Positions 38,006-51,872 of a stretch of 64,000 nt of DNA are shown here, piece after piece. The translations under genes and the position numbers were made by a program. Below the pieces are notes generated by a model, which was given only the letters and a program-made list of their open reading frames with translations, did not search any database and was not told where the DNA came from. Source of the DNA: Thelonectria olida (lineage: Eukaryota > Ascomycota > Sordariomycetes > Hypocreales > Nectriaceae); assembly GCA_020736575.1 (NCBI GenBank), contig JAGPYM010000016.1, positions 620,001 through 684,000 of the forward strand, read 5' to 3'. Position 1 is the first letter of the stretch; the number at the start of each line of letters is the position of its first letter.

Positions 38006-39951
38006 TCATCGTCCACTCACAGGCACAGAGTCTCTGGTCCCCTTGGTCCCATTGGTGGCATTCTTGCCTGCCACGACCCCGGCATAGCTGCTCCAGGCAC
38101 CCATGCCCAGGCCAGCCGAAGTTCGCTTGGGGGTCTTGGCGGCGGCGGACTCGCCATCCTCCTCCATGCCCTCCATATGGAACATTTCATCGTCTTCGTT
38201 AATGGGAGTAGTGAATCGTCCATTCATGGACGAGCTGATGCTGCCACTAGACACGTGGCGCTCTATCCCGCGAGGGTTGCCGATGGGGCTCAAGGAGCTC
38301 ATTGCGCTAATTGGAGCTCGAGCGGTAGACGGATGAAGCAGAGGGCTTGAATTGCTAGAGTCGTCAAGGCGGCTACGCTGAAGCTGTTGGGAGAGCATGG
38401 ACATAGACTCGCTGGCTGAGCGGAATGAAGAAGGGCGGGCGAGACTGCTGGAGTTCTTGTCCATCTCTTGGGCGAGGATCGAGTTTCGGAGTGGGCTGCC
38501 GACATGTCCAAACGGCGAAGCCGCGTTTCGGGCGGACCGAGCAGCCTCTTCCTCTTCTTTCTGTCGCTGAAACATGGGGCCCCATCGGCTTGGGCTGGTT
38601 CCGATCGGGCTCCCATACTTACTGAGAGCATCCAGACCAGCATCACTGCTATCGGCGCGCATCGAGCCCCGTCGGGCCTTTTCGGCAGGGGTCAAGAGGT
38701 CCTGGAGATTTTCGGGCACATAATTCTCGGGTAGGGTATCATCTTCGTCTCCAAAGGGAAATTCGGCCTCCCAATCCTTGTCGATGGATGAGGTCTTGGG
38801 CACGCTGGAAGAAAGCATCCTTGGCTTAGTGAGTCGGGAAGAGTGCATAGCTCGTTTTCCAAAGTACTCCTCCACATTGTTGGTCAGTTGAGAGCTGGGT
38901 GGGCTGTTGGGAATGGGAGCAATGAGATGATCCGAAGAACCAAAAGCAGAGGTATGTAGCAGCTTGAGAGTTTCGGAGTTGCGGGGGTCTTTCGAGGTGC
39001 TCAGGGATTGAGAGGGCGATTCGAGACCAAATTTGGAGGGAACTGAAGAAGGCCACGGGGCGGCAGGAAATCGGGCGGCATTGGAAATGCCATTCGAGTC
39101 GAATGAGGCTGGAAGAGGAGCATCCAGGACCGACAAGCCCTTGCCGTTAACAGGGGACAGGCCGAGACCAAAGCGGTTCGAGTCCTCGTCCCGGGGTGAA
39201 CCGTAGGCGGATCCCGTGTAGGACATATCGATAGTAGGAAGGCCATTTTCAAGACTTGGTTGGCGACCCAGCGTGTGTTGCTGTCGCTCATCGTAAGGAT
39301 AGGCTGAGGTATAGGAAGGGACTTCGGCGCGGAAGAGCGAACTGGTGAGGGCGCTGGTAGACGGTTGATTCTGGGCGGGAGCGGGGTTGGATCGACCTGC
39401 GAGAGTGATGGGCGCCGCGCCTATCGTGACGCCATTCTTGCCGTAATTGATGCGCCGACCGTCGGGGAGGACGTGAATGTTGGCACATTTGGGTCCGAAT
39501 TTGCAGTTTCCCTATGGACGAGGCAATTGTTAGATTTCGCGACTTCTCAGTTTGGGAGCGTTTGCCATTGAGATGGCTGCGGGTAGCGACGGGCGACGAT
39601 GATATAGCGCACCTTTGCGAAGTATTTGCAGATGTTCTCGGCAGCAGCACCGAGGTCATGACTGAAGGGACAAGCATTGCCTGCTTGGCAAGCACCCTGA
39701 CGAAAGAACTTGCACGGGACGTGAGATGTGTCTATCATGATGCATTGTGTCAGTTTAGAGAGTGGGACAAAGGCATGTGGGAGAGCCATGGCTCGACGCG
39801 GGGGGGTCGTGTGCAACATACTCGGAGGGCTTCGGGGCCCATCGAAGCGGGGAGAGGACGCGGTAGCCATGGAGGTGGCCTGGGCCTGGGTTCCGTTGGT
39901 GGGCGAAGAGACGTTAAGGCTGCCGCTCCGGGCGTGACGAAAGTCGGGCAT
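38006..39951 (-). CDS. tandem CCCH zinc-finger RNA-binding protein, LEE1-like
   Basis: Two exons (39951-39613, 39511-38006) with a 101-nt intron give 614 residues. Two CCCH fingers lie at 80-98 (C-x7-C-x5-C-x3-H in HVPCKFFRQGACQAGNACPFSHD) and 108-126 (same spacing in ICKYFAKGNCKFGPKCANIH); the intron falls inside the second finger. VLPDGRRINYGKNGVTIG follows. The rest is a long Ser/Pro-rich disordered tail with many SP and RxxS sites and DLLTPAEKARRGS, typical of phospho-regulated RNA-binding proteins. The closest recognised type is the fungal LEE1-like group, of poorly known function, probably mRNA binding. 39951 is the first in-frame ATG, though the frame is open for 169 codons upstream without an ATG. 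Confidence 0.9.
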
Positions 39952-42900
39952 CGTAGGAGCAGAAGGCGACGTCTCTGGGAGAAGGAGAAGGAGCCGAGGC
40001 AGGATAGTGTAAGAGGAAAGGAAGGGGAGGAAGGAAGCAGAATCGGGAGGAGGCTGAGGTGAGGGTTGCGTGAAAGCGGCGGCGGAGCGGGCGGCAAAGA
40101 GGGTCCTCACTCGTTCGTTCGTTCGCTTGCTCGCTCGTGGAGGGCGCCCGTGGCTCAAAGGCGAATTTATGGTGGGCGTTCGGCGCTGAGGAGGGCAATG
40201 GCGGGCAATGGTGGACGAAGGTGGGCTGTAATAAGGTGGGGGGATCAAATCAATGGCGGGCGCCGCTGGATCGGGATACCTAGGTTGGGTTGGGTTTGGC
40301 CCGTGTTGAATGTCTGAGATGGTTTGGGCACTGTGAAATGAGGTGAGTAAGTTGGGGAAATGCCAGGGCGGCGTGGTGGTACAGGACACACCTACTGTAT
40401 GGACCGGTAGGGATATCAGCGGAGAGGAGATACCGCGGTGATAGGTTTGTATTGACAATGTCGCAATGTTGTACTTCGTACGGAGACTGGAGTAAACCCC
40501 AGCGAGATGTTTTGACTAGGACCCTTGTGCCTGGGTCTGTGTGAGATGGGGGAACGGATGGTTGGACGGAGGGATGCCGAAGCCGATTTAAATGAGGGGG
40601 GGAAGTGAGGAGGTGAGATAGTAACGATGAGTCTTCCTTTGGTGTTTTGACAAAGTCGAATTAGAAGAGAAAAGGAGACGAGACGGAAGGAAGGAGACGG
40701 GAGTGACGTGATGTTGGTATTAGTGTTAAGGAAGGCGATGCGCTGCACCAAACAGGAAGCGGCAGGCAAGACGATGCCAGCCAGAAGGAGTAAGGGATTG
40801 CTTGCATCAACCACCAGTCAGCTGGGCAACCTCCGACCGCTGCACGATTAAGTCACTTCTCCGTGTAGCAGCGCTTGAGAAGCGTAGATAGGAATAGCGT
40901 AGGGGTAATGCGCGAACGTTTCGGCCTTTTGCGGGTGGCGGGCGAGAACGAGTCAGTGGATCAATTGCCCTGAAGGATCGAGAGTTTTGGTCTGGACTCC
41001 CAACAATGGAGACCAGGTTCTATCGGCTGTGTAGGGTACTCACAACTGCTTCCTCTCGGCTAATAATAGAGAGGGGATGATGATGATTGGGTCCAGCTCT
41101 ATTGCGAATGCGAATGGACGATAGTTATTATGTTACTTTTTCAGGTACGCGCGGAGGAACGGTCAAAGCCTCGCTCAAGTTGTCGACGGACAGCCAACGA
41201 GCCGTGAATATGTAGGTACCGTATATCCGCAGTTCAACGAAGCACCGCCTCTCCGAGCAAGGGTGAAGAGCAAGAAAGGATGGCAAGCCTATTTCGGAAA
41301 CACTGTCGTATAAGTGGTGTTATTCCAAGTAAGCAACGTAAGAATTCAGCGTCAGAATCTGATTATCAAGACTGGCGGAAGAGGCGGAAGTTGCTGTATT
41401 GGGATGAAGCGCGTCAGAGGGAACCCAGGTAAGACGACACTTGGGACGAAGTGGGATAGTGATGGTAGGCACGCGACTGGGCTTGTTCGTCATCGATGGT
41501 AACGGTCGGAAGTGTGTGGAAGAGACAGAAAAGACCAGAAGAAGAACGAAAGAGACGACGACGATACTTGAGCCATGTTCAAGGTCATTCGTCGAGGGAG
41601 ACGAGGTCGGGGCAAAGGCGCCTTTTATCGTCTCTGGCCTCGGGGGGGCATGTCACTCACGCAGGCTTTACAGACCTTGGTCTAAAGTGAACTGAATGGC
41701 TGACTACTTGGAAAGGCAGACAAGACATCCCTATTCGCCTCCCTAGGATGCCTGTTGGTTGGTTGATGGTGTTGGGTATTGGGTCTGGGCCGGTAATGGT
41801 GGGAGCGGCAGTGGTGAGAGTGGTGTTCTACTATTAGTCTCGTCTTGCATCTCACAAACGAGCCCCTCGAGCCAGCCTGAAATCCTTCACAGCCATTGCA
41901 TCCATTCATCAGCATCGTCCAGTTCCCAGTTCGCTCCTCCACGGCCAAGGCTGCGCGAGGATGAGAACCAGTCCCGCCTTGCCTCTTGCGTCGTCGTCCG
42001 CATGTCGTTCCAGTGGTACCGGCCGGTCCGCAGGTAGCACAGGAGCACGACAGCCATGCGGGAGCGAGAGGGAACAAGGACAAGGAACCCACATCCTGGC
42101 TCCCGAGACTCGTGAGACCCCCGCTATTCTGCCTATCTGCCTGGCCTCTCCAGCATGGAGTCACAAGTACCCACCACGTTTGGGGAGCACGCGGTGGATG
42201 GGGAATGAATGAATACATACAGCTGTTACCGTGAAAACTGTTGGAAATGGGGTAACTGGAGCGAGGGTTGGGTAAGTAATGTAAATGAGGCGTCCAGCCG
42301 CCTAACATGCATGTCTCTCTTCTCCTGTCCCTCTCAGCTCCTCTAGCCCAAGCCATTTGCATAGATGGAACTTTAATCACCGGATGAAAGCTGTGGTTTG
42401 TCCATTTCTCATGCAAGTTGGCGCATCAGCTCGAGACATGCGCCCAAAGAGGAAGAGAGTGAACGCCCTCTTCGGATCAGGTCATGCCAGGTCGGACACC
42501 AAGACGCGCTTCTCAGGCCTGGTCACACATCGCTTTTTGGATGAGCTGGAGGGTTGAATCTTGATCAAGTCCAATTATCTCCTAGACATGACACTGCAGT
42601 CTCAGTGCGATGGCCACGAGTCTGTCTCTGGAATGGGGGTGCGCTATCCGTAACTTGTCGTGTTACCATTCTTGTCCGCTTCCTGATACTCCCCACAAAT
42701 AATATATGGAAACCGGGTTTGGGGGCAAGTTGGGGGATAAACTGATATTGTTGTGGTTTCTCTACGAGGCCAGGGACAACATGATACTCTCTCTCTTGGG
42801 CTGTACCAGGTTCGAAATCATGGGCCCATGTTACTCTCATCATAATCCTCCCGCCCCTCCACACTCAACACTGCTCTTTGACCATGGCTGGCTGAGCCTT

Positions 42901-45900
42901 GGGTGCGATTGGCGTGGATGTGAGCCTGAGGGGGACACACTGTTCTAAATGAATGGTCACCAGTCCCTCCTTCGTCCAGTACGAAGCTATTCCCATCACC
43001 CTCGTCTGGCACATCCCCGAATGCCGGCGCACCCTCCATCATGGCCCTCGTTTAAAACCCAGACCTCGACTCAGAGGCCCAAGACAAGGCCAATGGACGA
43101 GGAACGGGAAAAAACCTGGGGCAATTGACCCCAACCCCTAAAGCCTCGCTCGGCATCTCTTGTCGATCACGCATCCTCACCACCATCTCCGTGACTAGTT
43201 CGTAATAACCCAGATTGTAGCGTTTACTCGTCATCCTGACAGAGGCAACGCACCTTAAAACCCCTGTTGATGTACACGGGAAACCTAGGATCCGAACATC
43301 GAGAAACCTTTGCCTTCTTCTGCCATCGTATTTGCTTGGTCCGGTCTTGTTTCAATTCGAGCGCATGGCTTTGAATTCAGACCTCCCTCAATGAGAAGAG
43401 ATGCGCCATTCACCAAAAATGTCTTTGCCTGCCTTTCTCGTCTCGCCTCCCATGCATCATCGCGTAAGTTACGAGACCTTCTGTTGTCATCTCCAAACAC
43501 ACCACCCCTGTTGTATTATTCTTTGCCTGCCCAACCATGATAATGCCATACAATGTTCGCTGAGGTCTGCTGTGCCCATGTCCATCCACATCCACATTCT
43601 GACATCCATGCGGCCATGCCCCCTCAACCGCCGCCGCAGTCTTGACGATCAAGGCAGATGTCGGCCGCTATCCCAAACTCGGCCAGCCCGGGCCTTGTCT
43701 TGTCGCTTGCGCGCTCGCGTTGCCCGTTCTGCTGGAGAGTGCAACCAACCATTCATGCATTGCTTGATAGCGTTGCAGCAGTCATCCAGAGTCGCGAAGG
43801 AGCCGACCCAGCCCTGGCTGGATAGCCCACGTTAAAACGTAAGGTTTGCCGTCTTGCTCAATATGGAATCTTCGAGCTGACATTATGCTTCCATGACGAA
43901 GCATTTGTCGCTGCAATGGGCAGCTTGCTTATCCAATATAGTTCGTCCGCAGTCAGATCCTGGTAATATGATAGCTAGATCCTTGGTCCACCGTTGCCCA
44001 AAGTGCCCGCTCGTGCTGCAGTTGAATCCGTTTCGAGACAGCCAACGCCCAAGGCGTTCAAGTTTGCTCAAGTAAGCAGCCTGAGTGGTGTTGCGTTACC
44101 TCCCACAGACGGTTTCGTGAGGAAATATCTCCGCACTGAAACATAACTCAATGCATAGACTTCCAGAAAACATCGCCAGCCATTGTGATACAAAGCACAC
44201 GAGAATAAAAAGCAATCTTGACTGTGCGTTGACTGACGCCATGCTGCAGCAACTGAGCAAGCAACAAAGGTCGAGCTGCAAGGATCATGTCACCTGCAAG
44301 ACGCCGGGAAACGCAGCATTCCCGATACGGGACGGCCTAGGGTGCACCAGCCACTGAGGAGGGGGCGCCTCTCGCGGGCTGCGTCCTCTGACGGTAGCGA
44401 TCTCTCAGCGCCTCGGAAGCCCGCTGACGCCCGGTCCCTCGAGAAGGAGGAACCCCCTAAGAACACCAAGGGCCATTGAGGTTACAGGGGGCGCCTCCAG
44501 CATCTGGCGCTATCCCTGGTGCGGGCCCGAGCGCCTTCCCTTTCCATATTGCATGGTTTGCACCTGCAGACTGCCAGAAATAGACCCCGCAGTTAGACCT
44601 GAGGCAGCCTTTCGCCCAGGACATGATCGGACGAGGGACCAGGTACGTACATCGACCTCCAAAGGTCGCAATGGGGAACTCCAACTGACGTCCTCCACTC
44701 TAACCACACACCAACACATTCATGGATTCGTTCACGCTCTTCTCGCCCACACACTCGCCGACGCTCAGAGAATCACTGACAGGGATGCTTCTTGTGCATA
44801 CCCGCAGCCTCTCTGCCACTCGCACTGCGCACCTTTTGCCCCCAGGTCTATGTGGCACAGCTGCCACAGCCAAGCATACACCAGCCAACATAGCTTCAAT
44901 TATTGGAGCTTTGCAGCTGCAGGCTGGATCCCTCAGCTTCCCCGGAGACAGCCTCGAGCCCTGACATTTACGTACAGCCAACGCCTCCTAACTAACCCTC
45001 AAGGGGGCTTGTGCCCAGCTCTCATGTCTCGACTGTTCGAGTTGTTCGACTTGCCCAACCACACTCACAACCTCAGCCTATCTTGACAACTGGTCAAGCT
45101 GCCACCTCGTTCTCTCCCGCTGATCCCCACTCCTCCATCTATCACAGAAGGGTCTCTCTTCCAACCTGGAAGAGTCCTTTGTCCCCCTCGTGTCATTCCT
45201 CGCTGAAATGTCGGGTTCTAGCTTGGTGGTCCGAATATGCCGTCGATCGTCTCCCACCCACCATCGTGCACCTTTGGCAAGCCATGCAGCCTACGAATTA
45301 TCTAGCTTCCCGCTTGTCCGCCTCCAGGGCTGGTTTCTCTCCCGTCGGAAACCACAACTGGCACTTGTTCTTTGGTGTCTTTCTCCTCGTTGCTAATTCG
45401 CCGTCGGCCTTCCACAGTCTGCAGGAGTTCGCGCTTCGCATAATGCGAGGTGATCGACGAACAATATTCGTCCCTGCAGACAATAGTCGATGCTAGTCAT
45501 ATCTCCGTCCCCGAAACGACATGCCATTCAAACAACTCGCATGTCGCCGTTTTGCGCGCCAAGTCAACATGCCAATGATGCACCTTCTTCAGATGTGGTC
45601 TGGCTCGTTAACGCCACGGTCCCAACCAAGTGCCCTCGACCTCATCCTTGGAGTGTCTCAGGCGGATGGCCACCCACACCAGCCCTTCTCAGCCACCATC
45701 ACAACTTCACCACCTTCATGTCTCCTCCCGTTTTTCTCCACCACTCTGCCCCCCTTTGCCCCGACCGCGTGCAAGTTGCCAGCCAGTGTCTGCACTCCCC
45801 AACCACCTTTCCTTGGCTTGCCCTCGTGTTGTGTTGATGTCCATTGCCGTTGCGCGCCTGACTAGCTCCAAGCTGAGCTTCGGAGTTAGCTTGACTGCCA

Positions 45901-48900
45901 TGGCCCAAGTTACACGACGCCCGTCCAGCCTTATCCACAACCCTCCTCTGTGAACTCCTCCATCTCAGGTGAGGGAGGGGTTCTAGTGGCTTGCATGGCG
46001 TCCCCAGACTTGACTTCTATTGCCACATGCGTGGTCCTGTCGAATATTCTACCGCACCGATGACCGAGAAGCTGGGTTCGGTGTCCCGTCTTTCATCTCC
46101 GCCACCCATTGCACATTACACAGGCTTTCCGTGGTCTCGACTGGCCTGCAAAGCCTCGTGCTGACGTCAAATAGAAGCCGCTATATGCGCGTCTCTAGTT
46201 TCCCCGGATGAGTGTTCACTAGGCTACTACGCAAACGAGTTAGGGACCAGTCGCCTCGACTACCGAATCTCACTCTCGAACAAGGACCCTCATACCCCCA
46301 ACCCTCGCCTGCACACCATCAAGCCTGCGATCGGCCTGTTCCCGGGCACATACTAGCATCTCACAGAATCTCATGATCCCTGCCCCACATCATCCGACCC
46401 GGGAGATGGCGGAGTCGTCAGTCCCTTTCCCACACCATCGTCACGTCCCAGGCTCATATTTTTGCCTCATCGATGCGTCCCCGAAAGATCTATCGCTGTA
46501 TTTGGGGTTAGCAGCATCTATTCCTCACGTTCAGACATAAATGCCGGTGCGAAAGCTCCGAAATGTGTGCCAGGGTCCGCTCGTCGAAAGATATTGTCCC
46601 GCCCGCCACTACCCCCCCACGCAACACTGCTCACAAGCCCTTTTAACCCAGAACAACTTGATTCTTCATTTAGGGTGCAAGGATCGTCATTTCCCTGTAG
46701 CTTTTTTGATATCAGCTCCGATGGGCTAGGGTATCGAGTTGTGAAGATCTTCAAGGGTCCCCGACCGACCCGGCACTATTATGTTCTCGATGTCCATGGG
46801 ATCACTACTCGACGACCATCAAGTGTCTGGATCTGCGAAATAAGTGTTATGATGGTTTAATGACATAAGTATTGCGATCTGGATGCTTCAACGGCGTTAT
46901 TACGCCAGATTCCTCATTCGAGCTGTCTCAAGAGGTGTTCAACAGTAACACCATCTACGATCCATGGTCCCTTGGCTGAGTCTGTCCACCACGAGAGCCT
47001 CACTGAACTAGTAAACTACTAGTAAGGCAGCTTCGACGTTTAGGACGACCAAGCCACCCCCCGCCATGATCCAATGATATCCCTGGGCCAACTTCATGTT
47101 GCGCAGTGCTGCCATCAGACTAGCGGGCGTGTGACCAGACATGTGACCTGGGGATGGTGTGTAGAGGTTTTGGGCTGGCTGGAAATCCGAGGCGAGGTGG
47201 AACGCCTACGGGCGTTGCGCACACGTATCACAGTGTGGGATGAGACGGCGAATGAAAACGTACCATTCCTCGTCGAAGAAACGAAGGTACTGGCATCCAT
47301 CGCGAAGGGGATGGACGCGTGACGGGCCTGTCGTGTTTAAGACTCATCGCCACGCGTGTTCCTTTCACATGTTTTGGTAAGCATTTCACCACTATTCAAG
47401 GCGATACTGGTACATAAATCTTCTCTCCCCGGTGGGTGTGTGGAAACCCGGAAGGGCGAAGAATGTTCGGGACCGGGACAACTCGTGGACACTTTGGGCG
47501 CCTCCTTTCATGGTCCAGTTGACACGATGACGGCTTGGTGGCGTGTTTGGCATACCTTTAAGCTGTCGACCAAGGTTGTTCACGAAAGGCTCTGGCTCGT
47601 TTCCTCGTTTTCCTCTAAACTCTACAATACACCAACTCTGTCTCGACGCCCCAGCCGCAAGCCCGCAACATGGCTACCGGGCGCCAGGGTTCATTCATCA
47701 GATAGCCTGAACTCTGGGCGGATGAACTAGCGGGCGGGAAGATAGTGGAGAGTATAAAAAGAAAAGATGAAGAGGATGATAAAAGTAAAGAACACGACGA
47801 CGTGCGGGCCGCCCCAACCGGCCGAGCCGCTGTGGTGGTCATGTCCAAGCATGATGCTTGTCAAGGGAGAGGGAAGAGAGAAGAGGGGGCTTGATAGGGT
47901 CTAACCGGTTTGGAGGCAAGGTGAGGGTCACGGGTATGTTGTGACGTAGTCGGTTTCTCCTCGTAAATGGGGTGAGGTTTGTAGACTGTAAGAAGTGCGA
48001 GTTGTGATGGGGCCGGGCGTAGTATCGCAGAGGCGGACTGGTTGGAGGCTGTCAGATGTCCTTGGGTAGACAATGGGTCGCCTGGGTGAGGGGTCTCGAG
48101 TTAGCTCTCGAACGGCAAGTTTCAGTCGTAAGTGAAAGAGAATCTTCTCAGGAAATGCCATCTCCGAAGTAGAGTTGCGAGGTTTGGTCGATTTGTTAAT
48201 TGACACTTGCATTCCCAAGGCTGAAATGAAGCGACACGACGTGAAACCAGGTTTCGAAATAGTTCGTTTCAAGTAAAGAGAGGTTATAACCGCATCTGGC
48301 CAGATGAAACACGGCATGATGGCCATATTACACACATAAGCGCAGCTATTTCTTAGTTAAGTACGAGGACATGAAGTTCCACGGGCTTTGTTACCCTTCA
48401 AAGGGAACGCCCTTTACGACGACTACTTCGAGTGCGATCCAGGTGACCGAGGCTGGCCATGACGTACGATTCTAGAACGCCTCGGCCGAGCTTCTGCAGA
48501 CTACAAGATTAGCAGATGGGGTGGTGTAGGTTTTTGGTTTTCTCGCAATTCTCTCTCATCGGTTGTCACACTTATACTCGTTCGTCAAATTCAGATGCCA
48601 CCGCAGATGGATCGAGGGAACTCGAAGCTAGATCCAAAGCCACGATCCATATTGGATTTCCGAACGAAACAATGGAGTCAAGTGCACTCGAAGATACGAT
48701 AGAATACTTTGCGCACGATCGACTGTTGTTCTTGGGGCTTTAGAGTGATGGGGCCAGTAGGTCGCAGCCGTTGAACATGTTGGCTTATAGCACATGTTCG
48801 ATACTAGACTGGCACCTTTCCGAAGGGGCATTCCATCGGCACTCGGTCAAGGCATATGCTATGAAGTAGAATCTCTGACTTGGATCTCGGTGGCTATTGA

Positions 48901-49618
48901 GGTGGGTAGGCAAAGATGACGGACGGTCGAGGACAGGCGAACTTCGGGCTTTGGTTTCTAGAGCGAGGCATACAGTGGACAACCAACAAAGGACTTTCAA
49001 GCATGATGTCTTGGCTGATCGCCTCGGTTTCAACCATCTTGTTCTCGAACGTTAGGCACCGCTCAAGGCTGATTCATCAAACTCGAGAGGCATATCGGGA
49101 TTGGGACGAGGAGACAGTTTGCGGGCTGAATCATCACGTAGACGGCGGCGCGCAATGACATTGCGACACTCAATGTCGAACAAAGAGAAATGCAAATGAA
49201 CAATACGAAAAGAATCTCAAAGTCTTCCAGGACATTCTACTGGTGAGGGATTTGGAGACAAGCCACCGTGAAGGGGTCTGTTGCCTAGAGTGCCGTTGGT
49301 TGCGTGGGCATGAGCGTTTCAGCCAACGCCATCAACAGCCACCAGGGAAACGACCCAATCGAGCCAACATTGTAGGACTCTACTAGACCAAACAATTCAT
49401 CTTTTTCCAGTGGTCTTTACGTGGTTAACGATAACTTATGCAGGTCTCAGAGATAGTGTCGGCTTCTCCGTGTAACTAGTTTCGCCAGTCGGCGCAAAAA
49501 CATGAAGCGGGCGCAAGGCTGAGGAGCAACTTTCCCTTCAGCAACCCCCCCAGCACGCAAACGAGTTTGCCAATGCCATCCTAGAACAGCTCCTGTCGAG
49601 CAGGAGCCCGTTAGCAAA
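39952..49618. other. 9.7-kb stretch without a recognisable gene
   Basis: The part next to the CCCH gene (to about 41650) is purine-rich on the plus strand, i.e. C/T-rich in the direction of that gene, as in a long 5' leader. From about 41830 to 46300 the plus strand itself becomes C/T-rich. Open frames up to 244 codons occur but overlap on both strands, lack domains, and show no splice-joined extension. A (CGTT)n-like stretch lies at about 40113-40137. No tRNA, transposon frame or terminal repeat was recognised. The region may hold long leaders or non-coding transcripts. Confidence 0.5.
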
Positions 49619-50622
49619 ATGTCGAAAGACCCAGGCCCCGTCATCTCCCTCTCCTCCCTCCCCTCGAACGCGTCCATGACATTCAAGGACTCGTCCTTCT
49701 TCGTGCGCAACGGCCCCGACGCCAAGCTCCCAACTCCCGCAGAAGTCTGGGCGCGGAGCACGGCAGAGGCCCCGAAACGCTTCATGTCGTTCCGCAAGCC
49801 GCTGTTCTACGAAGACCTCGGGCTCGTCGTCAAGCTGGGCCGCGACCCGGAGGTGACGGTCGCCGAGGGCCAGTGTCTGTGGGCGCTAAGAAGGTTGGAC
49901 TTTCCGGTGCCCGAGATCTATGGCTGGGAGGTTGACGGCGAGCACACCATCTTGTACATGGAGCTTGTGAAGGGTGTTACCGTGGAGAGCCGGTGGGAGA
50001 CGATGAGTGATGCTGAGCGAGTCGGGTTTTGCGGGGAGTTGAGGAAGATACTGGATAGACTGCGGAGTCTGGGCCAGGAGGCCGGCCATGCTTTCGTCGG
50101 TACGTCTTCAATTGGAGCATTTCTTTCATCTGTGACTTCACGCGCAGGTAATTGACCATAGTGGAAATAGGCCACATCAACCGGACTCACCTGCGCTGCT
50201 GCTCCATCTGCAACGGCGTCAAACCGCCGGCCGGCCCGTTCCCGTCCGTCAAGGCGTTCCACGACTGGCTGTCCATCACGATACGCACGGGGCTGGACCA
50301 GCACTGGCCCGGGGTGAAAGCCGAGGACATCCCGGACCCGTACCGGCGGCTGGTGCCGGACGCTTCGGCGATTGTTTTTACGCACGGAGACCTGCACCGG
50401 AGCAACATCATGGTGTCCGACGAGTCGCCGTGCAAGGTGGTGGCGCTGCTGGACTGGGAGCAGTCCGGGTGGTATCCCGAGTACTGGGAGTACATGAAGG
50501 CCGAGTACACGGCGGATTGGCGGTCGGAGTGGGTGCAGAAGTACGTGCCGATGCTGCTGGATAGGCCTGGGGAGGATGCGATGGAGGGGTTTGAATCGTA
50601 TGCGAGGACGTTTGGGTATTGA
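49619..50622 (+). CDS. aminoglycoside phosphotransferase-fold (APH) kinase-like protein
   Basis: Two exons (49619-50099, 50171-50622) join to 310 residues. The C-terminal lobe has the APH/ChoK catalytic loop HGDLHRSN (Asp234, Asn239) and the metal-binding LLDWEQSGW (Asp255), followed by PEYWEYMKAEY. The N-lobe has VVKLGRDPEVTVAEGQCLWAL (invariant lysine and glutamate positions) and the hinge LYMELVKGVTVESRW. This is the large fungal APH-like family (PF01636). Substrates are mostly unknown; they phosphorylate small molecules rather than proteins, and fungal members are not antibiotic-resistance enzymes as a rule. All catalytic residues are present. It lies at the right edge of the gene-poor interval. 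Confidence 0.92.
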
Positions 50623-51872
50623 AGGCGCAGGAGAGGACAGAAAGGCGAGGAGATGGCGATGTCTTGGAACGAGGACGGGATGAAGATGGGCTTACTCTTG
50701 GGCCATGAAGCTGTGCAGGGAGAGTTGTTGATTGTGGTTATTCGGACCACTCATAGCTCTTCGCCAACTCCCTTGACCAAGATGGATATATTCTGAGGCC
50801 ATCCATGCATGTCATAGCCGCCATTCCGTTGGATTCAATGTCTCCCCGGCCCCTCCGCGAGTGAACCATGCCAAGATCGCGCCCTTCCCTATTCCGGACG
50901 GTCAAAAATGAGTCATTCTGGCTCATTCTGAATCAAGTGAGGGGAGCCCCACAATCAACGCCCGCCTCCAACTTAGCGCCATGATGCCACCGTTTTGGGC
51001 CCTGGTACCGTTTTCGTTACGGTTCTGACGTGACATTCGGGGGATGAACCTGGCCTGACATTCAGAGGGGAAGCTCGGGTTGAGGACATGGGCATCAGAA
51101 CATGTCAGAATGAATCATTTTCGATGCGGATGAGACATGTTTGGTCGAAATGATGAGAGATGAGAGACGGCGGGGTTAGTGGGAATAATAGCAGTAGAGA
51201 AGAGAGAGAGAGAGAGAGACGAGGCTATATAAGAATCCGAGACAGAGTCAATATCATCATCAATTGCAAGATAATCAGCCAACAGACCATGACGAAGCCA
51301 CCGTGAACCTACATGTAAGTCCAGAATCTCTAGTTCTTGTTCTACAATCTAGAAAGAGAGTGTCCATGAAGAATGAAACGGAATCCGACGACATCATCCA
51401 TGAGTCGCATGAGCCGAAAAACAAAAGGAAGAAACGACATCGTCTGAAAGACACAGCATTAGCAGTTTACTTGTACTTTCCATGTCACCGTGCAGACACA
51501 TGTGCTAATTATATCCGCATCCGATATAGGTTTTGGTCTCGGGAGGCAATGGCCGTGATGACGTTAGTTTAGGCTTGTCAGGATAGAAGGAAGGGTCAAG
51601 ATAGCATACATAATCATGTGAAGAACGGATTGCGATCAAAGGGAACAGAACATGAAGATGCATTTTAAAGGATGGATTCAATATCGCATTATGTACAACT
51701 AGTATGTGAAAGTGCTTGCGTCCACCTCCCATGTGTTCCCACCAGCGAACCAATTCGCGGCATCCATTGAACCGTCCCATAATGGTCTTTCTTGATTAAT
51801 TAAGAGACTACTCTCAGCTTCTTCTGTTTGGTTTCTTCCACATCCATACACTGACTGACAAATAATGGGTTT
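50623..51872. other. convergent 3' flanks, 1.25 kb
   Basis: This is the downstream region of the APH-like gene and the bZIP gene. It contains a GA dinucleotide run at 51201-51219 and otherwise only short frames. Confidence 0.5.
51201..51219. repeat. (AG)n microsatellite
   Basis: An uninterrupted run of AG dinucleotides about 19 bp long, preceded by an imperfect GA stretch. Confidence 0.9.

Noticed and set aside
41682..42416. A 244-codon open frame on the minus strand in the gene-poor interval
   Set aside because: No domain, signal or splice-linked extension; overlapped by several open frames on the other strand; composition fits C/T-rich non-coding sequence.
42800..42850. GGTTCGAAATC, resembling a tRNA T-loop
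   Set aside because: No matching acceptor or anticodon arms could be placed around it.
44553..45500. Two plus-strand frames of 177 and 161 codons
   Set aside because: Low-complexity, proline/serine/histidine-rich translations as expected from C/T-rich DNA; no family features and no consistent reading across introns.
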